Positions 50,444-62,400 of a DNA stretch of 64,000 bases are shown piece by piece; positions within the stretch are counted from its first letter, which is position 1; each line of letters begins with the position of its first letter. This DNA comes from Petrolisthes cinctipes. Its lineage: Eukaryota; Arthropoda; Malacostraca; Decapoda; Porcellanidae. The translations under genes and the position numbers were made by a program. The stretch spans positions 372,001-436,000 of the forward strand of contig JAWQEG010000084.1 in NCBI GenBank assembly GCA_033782935.1, written 5' to 3'. The notes beneath the pieces were generated by a model. That model was not told where the DNA came from and did no database searches. It saw only the letters and a list, made by a program, of their open reading frames with translations.

Positions 50444-52613
50444 GTGTTAGAGTATTTTCAAAATACATGCTCAAAACATACTGAAAATCGATCTTTTAGG
50501 TGCACAAAAGTCGATATGTGCATGCATCTTCAGTACCCGTTTATATCTCAAATTCAGGCTCAAAACACCCGAAAATTCAATATTTTGGGGTCCCAGAAGC
50601 AATCTGTACATGACTACTCAGTGTTAGAGTATTTTCAAAATACAGGCCCAAAACATGCTGAAAATCGATATTTTAGATGCCCAAAGTCAATATGTGCATG
50701 TATCTTCTGTACCCGTTTATATCTCAAATTCAGGCTCAAAACACCCGAAAATTCAATATTTTGGGGTCCCAGAAGCAATCTGTACATGCCTACACAGTGC
50801 TAGAATATTTTCAAAATATAGGCTAAAAACATGCTAAAAATCGACATTTTAGGTGCCAAAAAATCGATATCTCAAATTCAGTCCCAAAACACCCGAAAAT
50901 TCGATATTTAGAGGTCCCAGAAGGTATCTGTACATGCCTACTCTGTGTTAGAGTATTTTCAAAATACAGGCCAAAAACATACTGAAAATCGATCTTTTAG
51001 GTGCCCAAAAGTCGATATGTGCATGCATCTTCTGTACCCGTTTATATCTCAAATTCTGGCCCTAAACACCCGAAAATTCGATATTTTGGGGTCCCAGAAG
51101 CGATCTGTACATGCCTACTCCGTGTTAGAGTATTTTCAAAATTCAGGCCCAAAACATGCTGAAAATCGATATTTTTGGTGCCCAAAGTCAATATGTGCAT
51201 GTATCTTCTGTACCCGTTTATATCTCAAATTCAGGCTCAAAACACCCGAAAATTCAATATTTTGGGGTCCCAGAAGCAATCTGTACAGTGCTAGAATATT
51301 TTCAAAATATAGGCTAAAAACATGCTAAAAATCGATCTTTTAGGTGCCAAAAAGTCGATATCTCAAATTCAGTCCCAAAACACCCGAAAATTCGATATTT
51401 AGGGGTCCCAGAAGCGATCTGTACATGCCTACTCCATGTTAGAGTATTTTCAAAATACTTGCTCAAAACATACTGAAAATCGATCTTTTAGGTGCCCAAA
51501 AGTCGATATGTGCATGCATCTTCAGTACCCGTTTATATCTCAAATTCAGGCTCAAAACACCCGAAAATTCGATATTTTGGGGTCCCAGAAGCAATCTGTA
51601 CATGCCTACTCAGTGTTAGAGTATTTTCAAAATACAGGCCCAAAACATGCTGAAAATCGATATTTTAGATGCCCAAAGTCAATATGTGCATGTATCTTCT
51701 GTACCCGTTTATATCTCAAATTCAGGCTCAAAACACCGAAAATTCAATATTTTGGGGTCCCGGAAGCAATCTGTACATGCCTACACAGTGCTAGAATATT
51801 TTCAAAATATAGGCTAAAAACATGCTAAAAATCGACATTTTAGGTGCCAAAAAATCGATATCTCAAATTCAGTCCCAAAACACCCGAAAATTCGATATTT
51901 AGAGGTCCCAGAAGGTATCTGTACATGCCTACTCCGTGTTAGAATATTTTCAAAATACAGGCCAAAAACATACTAAAAATCGATCTTTTAGGTGCCCAAA
52001 AGTCGATATGTGCATGCATCTTCTATACCCGTTTATATCTCAAATTCTGGCCCTAAACACCCGAAAATTCGATATTTTGGGGTCCCAGAAGCGATCTGTA
52101 CATGCCTACTCCGTGTTAGAGTATTTTCAAAATTCAGGCCCAAAACATGCTGAAAATCGATATTTTTGGTGCTCAAAGTCAATATGTGCATGTATCTTCT
52201 GTACCCGTTTATATCTCAAATTCAGGCTCAAAACACCCGAAAATTCAATATTTTAGGGTCCCAGAAGCAATCTGTACATGCCTACACAGTGCTAGAATAT
52301 TTTCAAAATATAGGCTAAAAACATGCTAAAAATCGACATTTTAGGTGCCAAAAAATCGATATCTCAAATTCAGTCCCAAAACACTCGAAAATTCGATATT
52401 TAGATGTCCCAGAAGGTATCTGTACATGCCTACTCCGTGTTAGAGTATTTTCAAAATACAGGCCAAAAACATACTGAAAATCGATCTTTTAGGTGCCCAA
52501 AAGTCGATATGTGCATGCATCTTCTGTACCCGTTTATATCTCAAATTCTGGCCCTAAACACCCGAAAATTTGATATTTTGGGGTCCCAGAAGCGATCTGT
52601 ACATGCCTACACC
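50444..52613 (+). repeat. 2170-bp tandem duplication, copy 1
   Basis: Order: A1 50444, B1 50621, C2 50797, A2 50945, B2 51122-51287 (short linker), C1 51288, A1 51436 (AAATACTTGCTC), B1 51613 (175 bp, CAAAACACCGAAAATTC), C2 51788, A2 51936, B2 52113, C2 52289, A2 52437-52613. The shared private markers are CATGACTACTCA at about 50610 and 52780 and CTCTGTGTTAG before 50945 and 53115. Confidence 0.87.
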
Positions 52614-54939
52614 GTGTTAGAGTATTTTCAAAATACATGCTCAAAACATACTGAAAATCGATCTTTTAGGTGCACAAAAGTCGATATGTGCATGCATCTT
52701 CAGTACCCGTTTATATCTCAAATTCAGGCTCAAAACACCCGAAAATTCAATATTTTGGGGTCCCAGAAGCAATCTGTACATGACTACTCAGTGTTAGAGT
52801 ATTTTCAAAATACAGGCCCAAAACATGCTGAAAATCGATATTTTAGATGCCCAAAGTCAATATGTGCATGTATCTTCTGTACCCGTTTATATCTCAAATT
52901 CAGGCTCAAAACACCCGAAAATTCAATATTTTGGGGTCCCAGAAGCAATCTGTACATGCCTACACAGTGCTAGAATATTTTCAAAATATAGGCTAAAAAC
53001 ATGCTAAAAATCGACATTTTAGGTGCCAAAAAATCGATATCTCAAATTCAGTCCCAAAACACCCGAAAATTCGATATTTAGAGGTCCCAGAAGGTATCTG
53101 TACATGCCTACTCTGTGTTAGAGTATTTTCAAAATACAGGCCAAAAACATACTGAAAATCGATCTTTTAGGTGCCCAAAAGTCGATTTGTGCATGCATCT
53201 TCTGTACCCGTTTATATCTCAAATTCTGGCCCTAAACACCCGAAAATTCGATATTTTGGGGTCCCAGAAGCGATCTGTACATGCCTACTCCGTGTTAGAG
53301 TATTTTCAAAATTCAGGCCCAAAACATGCTGAAAATCGATATTTTTGGTGCCCAAAGTCAATATGTGCATGTATCTTCTGTACCCGTTTATATCTCAAAT
53401 TCAGGCTCAAAACACCCGAAAATTCAATTTTTTGGGGTCCCAGAAGCAATCTGTACAGTGCTAGAATATTTTCAAAATATAGGCTAAAAACATGCTAAAA
53501 ATCGATCTTTTAGGTGCCAAAAAGTCGATATCTCAAATTCAGTCCCAAAACACCCGAAAATTCGATATTTAGGGGTCCCAGAAGCGATCTGTACATGCCT
53601 ACTCCATGTTAGAGTATTTTCAAAATACTTGCTTAAAACATACTGAAAATCGATCTTTTAGGTGCCCAAAAGTCGATATGTGCATGCATCTTCTGTACCC
53701 GTTTATATCTCAAATTCTGGCCCTAAACACCCGAAAATTCGATATTTTGGGGTCCCAGAAGCGATCTGTACATGCCTACTCCGTGTTAGAGTATTTTCAA
53801 AATTCAGGCCCAAAACATGCTGAAAATCGATATTTTTGGTGCCCAAAGTCAATATGTGCATGTATCTTCTGTACCCGTTTATATCTCAAATTCAGGCTCA
53901 AAACACCCGAAAATTCAATATTTTGGGGTCCCAGAAGCAATCTGTACAGTGCTAGAATATTTTCAAAATATAGGCTAAAAACATGCTAAAAATCGATCTT
54001 TTAAGTGCCAAAAAGTCGATATCTCAAATTCAGTCCCAAAACACCCGAAAATTCGATATTTAGGGGTCCCAGAAGCGATCTGTACATGCCTACTCCATGT
54101 TAGAGTATTTTCAAAATACTTGCTTAAAACATACTGAAAATCGATCTTTTAGGTGCACAAAAGTCGATATGTGCATGCATCTTCAGTACCCGTTTATATC
54201 TCAAATTCAGGCTCAAAACACCCGAAAATTCGATATTTTGGGGTCCCAGAAGCAATCTGTACATGCCTACTCAGTGTTAGAGTATTTTCAAAATACAGGC
54301 CCAAAACATGCTGAAAATCGATATTTTAGATGCCCAAAGTCAATATGTGCATGTATCTTCTGTACCCGTTTATATCTCAAATTCAGGCTCAAAACACCGA
54401 AAATTCAATATTTTGGGGTCCCGGAAGCAATCTGTACATGCCTACACAGTGCTAGAATATTTTCAAAATATAGGCTAAAAACATGCTAAAAATCGACATT
54501 TTAGGTGCCAAAAAATCGATATCTCAAATTCAGTCCCAAAACACCCGAAAATTCGATATTTAGAGGTCCCAGAAGGTATCTGTACATGCCTACTACGTGT
54601 TAGAGTATTTTCAAAATACAGGCCAAAAACATACTAAAAATCGATCTTTTAGGTGCCCAAAAGTCGATATGTGCATGCATCTTCTGTACCCGTTTATATC
54701 TCAAATTCTGGCCCTAAACACCCGAAAATTCGATATTTTGGGGTCCCAGAAGCGATCTGTACATGCCTACTCCGTGTTAGAGTATTTTCAAAATTCAGGC
54801 CCAAAACATGCTGAAAATCGATATTTTTGGTGCCCAAAGTCAATATGTGCATGTATCTTCTGTACCCGTTTATATATCAAATTCAGGCTCAAAACACCCG
54901 AAAATTCAATATTTTGGGGTCCCAGAAGCAATCTGTACA
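52614..54939 (+). repeat. 2170-bp tandem duplication, copy 2 and extension
   Basis: Order: A1 52614 (directly after A2), B1 52791, C2 52967, A2 53115, B2 53292-53457, C1 53458, A 53606 (CTTGCTTAAAAC front, A2 body), B2 53783-53948, C1 53949, A1 54097 (the same CTTGCTTAAAAC front, A1 body), B1 54274, C2 54449, A2 54597, B2 54774-54939. Correspondence with copy 1 is clear to about 53640. The block at 54097 then resumes what followed 51436, suggesting a 491-bp unit (53606-54096) was inserted. Confidence 0.85.
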
Positions 54940-57900
54940 GTGCTAGAATATTTTCAAAATATAGGCTAAAAACATGCTAAAAATCGATCTTTTAGGTGCC
55001 AAAAAGTCGATATCTCAAATTCAGTCCCAAAACACCCGAAAATTCGATATTTAGGGGTCCCAGAAGCGATCTGTACATGCCTACTCCATGTTAGAGTATT
55101 TTCAAAATACAGGCCCAAAACATGCTGAAAATCGATATTTTAGATGCCCAAAGTCAATATGTGCATGTATCTTCTGTACCCATTTATATCTCAAATTCAG
55201 GCTCAAAACACCGAAAATTCAATATTTTGGGGTCCCGGAAGCAATCTGTACATGCCTACACAGTGCTAGAATATTTTCAAAATATAGGCTAAAAACATGC
55301 TAAAAATCGACATTTTAGGTGCCAAAAAATCGATATCTCAAATTCAGTCCCAAAACACCCGAAAATTCGATATTTAGAGGTCCCAGAAGGTATCTGTACA
55401 TGCCTACTCCGTGTTAGAGTATTTTCAAAATACAGGCCAAAAACATACTAAAAATCGATCTTTTAGGTGCCCAAAAGTCGATATGTGCATGCATCTTCTG
55501 TACCCGTTTATATCTCAAATTCTGGCCCTAAACACCCGAAAATTCGATATTTTGGGGTCCCAGAAGCGATCTGTACATGCCTACTTCGTGTTAGAGTATT
55601 TTCAAAATTCAGGCCCAAAACATGCTGAAAATCGATATTTTTGGTGCCCAAAGTCAATATGTACATGTATCTTCTGTACCCGTTTATATCTCAAATTCAG
55701 GCTCAAAGCCCCCGAAAATTCAATATTTTGGGGTCTCAGAAGCAATCTGTACAGTGCTAGAATATTTTCAAAATATAGGCTAAAAACATGCTAAAAATCG
55801 ACATTTTAGGTGCCAAAAAATCGATATCTCAAATTCAGTCCCAAAACACCCGAAAATTCGATATTTAGAGGTCCCAGAAGGTATCTGTACATGCCTACTC
55901 CGTGTTAGAGTATTTTCAAAATACAGGCCAAAAACATACTGAAAATCGATCTTTTAGGTGCCCAAAAGTCGATATGTGCATGCATCTTCTGTACCCGTTT
56001 ATATCTCAAATTCTGGCCCTAAACACCCGAAAATTCAATATTTTGGGGTCCCAGAAGCGATCTGTACATGCCTACTGTGTGTTAGAGTATTTTCAAAATT
56101 CAGGCCCAAAACATGCTGAGAATCGATATTTTAGGTGCCCAAAGTCAATATGTGCATGTATCTTCTGTACCCGTTTATATCTCAAATTCAGGCTCAAAAC
56201 ACCCGAAAATTCAATATTTTAGGGTCCCAGAAGCAATCTGTACATGACTACACAGTGCTAGAATATTTTCAAAATATAGGCTAAAAACATGCTAAAAATC
56301 GACATTTTAGGTGCCAAAAAATCGATATCTCAAATTCAGTCCCAAAACACCCGAAAATTCGATATTTAGAGGTCCCAGAAGGTATCTGTACATGCCTACT
56401 CCGTGTTAGAGTATTTTCAAAATACAGGCCAAAAACATACTGAAAATCGATCTTTTAGGTGCCCAAAAGTCGATATGTGCATGCATCTTCTGTACCCGTT
56501 TATATCTCAAATTCTGGCCCTAAACAAACGAAAATTTGATATTTTGGGGTCCCAGAAGCGATCTGTACATGCCTACTCCGTGTTAGAGTATTTTCAAAAT
56601 TCAGGCCCAAAACATGCTGAAAATCGATATTTTTGGTGCCCAAAGTCAATATGTGCATGTATCTTCTGTACCCGTTTATATCTCAAATTCAGGCTCAAAA
56701 CACCCGAAAATTCGATATTTTGGGGTCCCAGAATCAATCTGTACATGCCTACTCAGTGTTAGAGTATTTTCAAAATACAGGCCCAAAACATGCTGAAAAT
56801 CGATATTTTAGATGCCCAAAGTCAATATGTGCATGTATCTTCTGTACCCGTTTATATCTCAAATTCAGGCTCAAAACACCCGAAAATTCAATATTTTGGG
56901 GTCCCAGAAGCAATATGTACAGTGCTAGAATATTTTCAAAATATAGGCTAAAAACATGCTAAAAATCGACATTTTAGGTGCCAAAAAATCGATATCTAAA
57001 ATTCAGTCCCAAAACACCCGAAAATTCGATATTTAGAGGTCCCAGAAGGTATCTGTACATGCCTACTCCGTGTTAGAGTATTTTCAAAATACAGGCCAAA
57101 AACATACTGAAAATCGATCTTTTAGGTGCACAAAAGTCGATATGTGCATGCATCTTCTGTACCCGTTTATATCTCAAATTCTGGCCCTAAACACCCGAAA
57201 ATTCGATATTTTGGGGTCCCAGAAGCGATCTGTACATGCCTAGGCACTCTGTGTTAGAGTATTTTCAAAATTCAGGCCCAAAACATGCTGAGAATCGATA
57301 TTTTAGGTGCCCAAAGTCAATATGTGCATGTATCTTCTGTACCCGTTTATATCTCAAATTCAGGCTCAAAACACCCGAAAATTCAATATTTTAGGGTCCC
57401 AGAAGCAATCTGTACATGCCTACACAGTGCTAGAATATTTTCAAAATATAGGCTAAAAACATGCTAAAAATCGACATTTTAGGTGCCAAAAAATCGATAT
57501 CTCAAATTCAGTCCCAAAACACTCGAAAATTCGATATTTAGATGTCCCAGAAGGTATCTGTACATGCCTACTCCTTGTTAGAGTATTTTCAAAATACAGG
57601 CCAAAAACATACTGAAAATCGATCTTTTAGGTGCCCAAAAGTCGATATGTGCATGCATCTTCTGTACCCGTTTATATCTCAAATTCCGGCCCTAAACACC
57701 CGAAAATTTGATATTTTGGGTTCCCAGAAGCGATCTGTACATGCCTACTCCGTGTTAGAGTATTTTCAAAATTCAGGCCCAAAACATGCTGAAAATCGAT
57801 ATTTTTGGTGCCCAAAGTCAATATGTGCATGTATCTTCTGTACCCGTTTATATCTCAAATTCAGGCTCAAAACACCCGAAATTTCAATATTTTGGGGTCC

Positions 57901-59422
57901 CAGAAGCAATCTGTACATGCCTACACAGTGCTAGAATATTTTCAAAATATAGGCTAAAAACATGCTAAAAATCGACATTTTAGGTGCCAAAAAATCGATA
58001 TATCAAATTCAGTCCCAAAACACCCGAAAATTCGATATTTAGAAGTCCCAGAAGGTATCTGTACATGCCTACTCCGTGTTAGAGTATTTTCAAAATACAG
58101 GCCAAAAACATACTGAAAATCGATCTTTTAGGTGCCAAAAAGTTGATATGTGCATGCATCTTCTGTACCCGTTTATATCTCAAATTCTGGCCCTAAGCAC
58201 CCGAAAATTCGATATTTTGGGGTCCCAGAAGCGATCTGTACATGCCTACTCCGTGTTAGAGTATTTTCAAAATACATGCTCAAAACATACTGAAAATCGA
58301 TCTTTTAGGTGCACAAAAGTCGATATGTGCATGCATCTTCAGTACCCGTTTATATCTCAAATTCAGGCTCAAAACACCCGAAAATTCGATATTTTGGGGT
58401 CCCAGAAGCAATCTGTACATGCCTACTCAGTGTTAGAGTATTTTCAAAATACAGGCCCAAAACATGCTGAAAATCGATATTTTAGATGCCCAAAGTCAAT
58501 ATGTGCATGTATCTTCTGTACCCGTTTATATCTCAAATTCAGGCTCAAAACACCCGAAAAATCAATATTTTGGGGTCCCAGAAGCAATCTGTACAGTGCT
58601 AGAATATTTTCAAAATATAGGCTAAAAACATGCTAAAAATCGATCTTTTAGGTGCCAAAAAGTCGATATCTCAAATTCAGTCCCAAAACACCCGAAAATT
58701 CGATATTTAGGGGTCCCAGAAGCGATCTGTACATGCCTACTCCGTGTTAGAGTATTTTCAAAATACATGCTCAAAACATACTGAAAATCGATCTTTTAGG
58801 TGCACAAAAGTCGATATGTGCATGCATCTTCAGTACCCGTTTATATCTCAAATTCAGGCTCAAAAACACCCGAAAATTCGATATTTTGGGGTCCCAGAAG
58901 CAATCTGTACATGCCTACTCAGTGTTAGAGTATTTTCAAAATACAGGCCCAAAACATGCTGAAAATCGATATTTTAGATGCCAAAAGTCAATATGTGCAT
59001 GTATCTTATGTACCCGTTTATATCTCAAATATAGGCTCAAAACACCCGAAAATTCAATATTTTGGGGTCCCGGAAGCAATCTGTACATGCCTACACAGTG
59101 CTAAAATATTTTCAAAATATAGGCTAAAAACATGCTAAAAATCGATCTTTTAGGTGCCAAAAAATCGATATCTCAAATTCAGTCCCAAAACACCCGAAAA
59201 TTCGATATTTAGAGGTCCCAGAAGGTATCTGTACATGCCTACTCCGTGTTAGAGTATTTTCAAAATACAGGCCAAAAACATACTAAAAATCGATCTTTTA
59301 GGTGCCCAAAAGTCGATATGTGCATGCATCTTCTGTACCCGTTTATATCTCAAATTCTGGCCCTAAACACCCGAAAATTCGATATTTTGGGGTCCCAGAA
59401 GCGATCTGTACATGCCTACTCC
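54940..59422 (+). repeat. Array segment: short-linker units, B-B and A-A doublets
   Basis: Order: C1 54940, B1 55088 (no A before it), C2 55263, A2 55411, B2 55588-55753, C2 55754, A2 55902, B2 56079, C2 56255, A2 56403, B2 56580, B1 56756-56921 (B-B), C2 56922, A 57070-57250 (181 bp; its linker reads CCTAGGCACTCTG), B2 57251, C2 57427, A2 57575, B2 57752, C2 57928, A2 58076, A1 58253 (A-A), B1 58430-58595, C1 58596, A1 58744 (178 bp), B1 58922, C 59098, A2 59246. Most A2-B2 pairs here are followed by C2, departing from the hexamer rule. Confidence 0.83.
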
Positions 59423-62400
59423 GTGTTAGAGTATTTTCAAAATTCAGGCCCAAAACATGCTGAAAATCGATATTTTTGGTGCCCAAAGTCAATATGTACA
59501 TGTATCTTCTGTACCCGTTTATATCTCAAATTCAGGCTCAAAACACCCGAAAATTCAATATTTTGGGGTCCCAGAAGCAATCTGTACATGCCTACTCAGT
59601 GTTAGAGTATTTTCAAAATACAGGCCCAAAACATGCTGAAAATCGATATTTTAGATGCCCAAAGTCAATATGTGCATGTATTATCTGTACCCGTTTATAT
59701 CTCAAATTCAGGCTCAAAATACCCGAAAATTCAATATTTTGGGGTCCCAGAAGCAATCTGTACATGCCTACACAGTGCTAGAATATTTTCAAAATATAGG
59801 CTAAAAACATGCTGAAAATCGATATTTTAGGTGCCAAAAAATCGATATCTCAAATTCAGTCCCAAAACACCCGAAAATTCGATATTTATAGGTCCCAGAA
59901 GGTATCAGTACATGCCTACTCCGTGTTAGAGTATTTTCAAAATACAGGCCAAAAACATACTGAAAATCGATCTTTTAGGTGCCCAAAAGTCGATATGTGC
60001 ATGCATCTTCTGTACCCGTTTATATCTCAAATTCAGGCTCAAAACACCCGAAAATTCAATATTTTGGGGTCCCAGAAGCAATCTGTACATGCCTACTCAG
60101 TGTTAGAGTATTTTCAAAATACAGGCCCAAAACATGCTGAAAATCGATATTTTAGATGCCCAAAGTCAATATGTGCATGTATTATCTGTACCCGTTTATA
60201 TCTCAAATTCAGGCTCAAAACACCCGAAAATTCAATATTTTGGGGTCCCAGAAGCAATCTGTACATGCCTACACAGTGCTAGAATATTTTCAAAATATAG
60301 GCTAAAAACATGCTGAAAATCGATATTTTAGGTGCCAAAAAATCGATATCTCAAATTCAGTCCCAAAACACCCGAAAATTCGATATTTGTAGGTCCCAGA
60401 AGGTATCAGTACATGCCTACTCCGTGTTAGAGTATTTTCAAAATACAGGCCAAAAACATACTGAAAATCGATCTTTTAGGTGCCCAAAAGTCGATATGTG
60501 CATGCATCTTCTGTACCCGTTTATATCTCAAATTCTGGCCCTAAACACCCGAAAATTCGATATTTTGGGGTCCCAGAAGCGATCTGTACATGCCTATTCC
60601 GTGTTAGAGTATTTTTCAAAATTCAGGCCCAAAACATGCTGAAAATCGATATTTTTGGTGCCCAAAGTCAATATGTGCATGTATCTTCTGTACCCGTTTA
60701 TATCTCAAATTCAGGCTCAAAACACCCGAAAATTCAATATTTTGGGGTCCCGAAAGCAATCTGTACATGCCTACACAGTGCTAGAATATTTTCAAAATAT
60801 AGGCTAAAAACATGCTAAAAATCGATCTTTTAGGTGCCAAAAAATCGATATCTCAAATTCAGTCCCAAAACACCCGAAAATTCGATATTTAGAGGTCCCA
60901 GAAGGTATCTGTACATGCCTACTCCGTTTTAGAGTATTTTCAAAATACAGGCCAAAAACATACTGAAAATCGATCTTTTAGGTGCCCAAAAGTCGATATG
61001 TGCATGCATCTTCTGTACCCGTTTATATCTCAAATTCTGGCCCTAAACACCCGAAAATTCGATATTTTGGGGTCCCAGATGGGATCTGTACATGCCTACT
61101 CCGTGTTAGAGTATTTTCAAAATTCAGGCCCAAAACATGCTGAAAATCGATATTTTTGGTGCCCAAAGTCAATATGTGCATGTATCTTCTGTACCCGTTT
61201 ATATCTCAATTTCAGGCTCAAAACACCCGAAAATTCAATATTTTGGGGTCCCAGAAGCAATCTGTACAGTGCTAGAATATTTTCAAAATATAGGCTAAAA
61301 ACATGCTAAAAATCGATCTTTTAGGTGCCAAAAAGTCGATATCTCAAATTCAGTCCCAAAACACCCGAAAATTCGATATTTAGGGGTCCCAGAAGCGATC
61401 TGTACATGCCTACTCCGTGTTAGAGTATTTTCAAAATACATGCTCAAAACATACTGAAAATTGATCTTTTAGGTGCACAAAAGTCGATATGTGCATGCAT
61501 CTTCAGTACCCGTTTATATCTCAAATTCAGGCTCAAAACACCCGAAAATTCGATATTTTGGGGTCCCAGAAGCAATCTGTACATGCCTACTCAGTGTTAG
61601 AGTATTTTCAAAATACAGGCCCAAAACATGCTGAAAATCGATATTTTAGATGCCCAAAGTCAATATGTGCATGTATCTTCTGTACCCGTTTATATCTCAA
61701 ATTCAGGCTCAAAACACCCGAAAATTCAATATTTTGGGGTCCCGGAAGCAATCTGTACATGCCTACACAGTGCTAGAATATTTTCAAAATATAGGCTAAA
61801 AACATGCTAAAAATCGATCTTTTAGGTGCCAAAAAATCGATATCTCAAATTCAGTCCCAAAACACCCGAAAATTCGATATTTAGAGGTCCCAGAAGGTAT
61901 CTGTACATGCCTACTCCGTGTTAGAGTATTTTCAAAATTCAGGCCCAAAACATGCTGAAAATCGATATTTTTGGTGCCCAAAGTCAATATGTACATGTAT
62001 CTTCTGTACCCGTTTATATCTCAAATTCAGGCTCAAAACACCCGAAAATTCAATATTTTGGGGTCCCAGAAGCAATCTGTACATGCCTACTCAGTGTTAG
62101 AGTATTTTCAAAATACAGGCCCAAAACATGCTGAAAATCGATATTTTAGATGCCCAAAGTCAATATGTGCATGTATTATCTGTACCCGTTTATATCTCAA
62201 ATTCAGGCTCAAAACACCCGAAAATTCAATATTTTGGGGTCCCAGAAGCAATCTGTACATGCCTACACAGTGCTAGAATATTTTCAAAATATAGGCTAAA
62301 AACATGCTGAAAATCGATATTTTAGGTGCTAAAAAAATCGATATCTCAAATTCAGTCCCAAAACACCCGAAAATTCGATATTTAGAGGTCCCAGAAGGTA

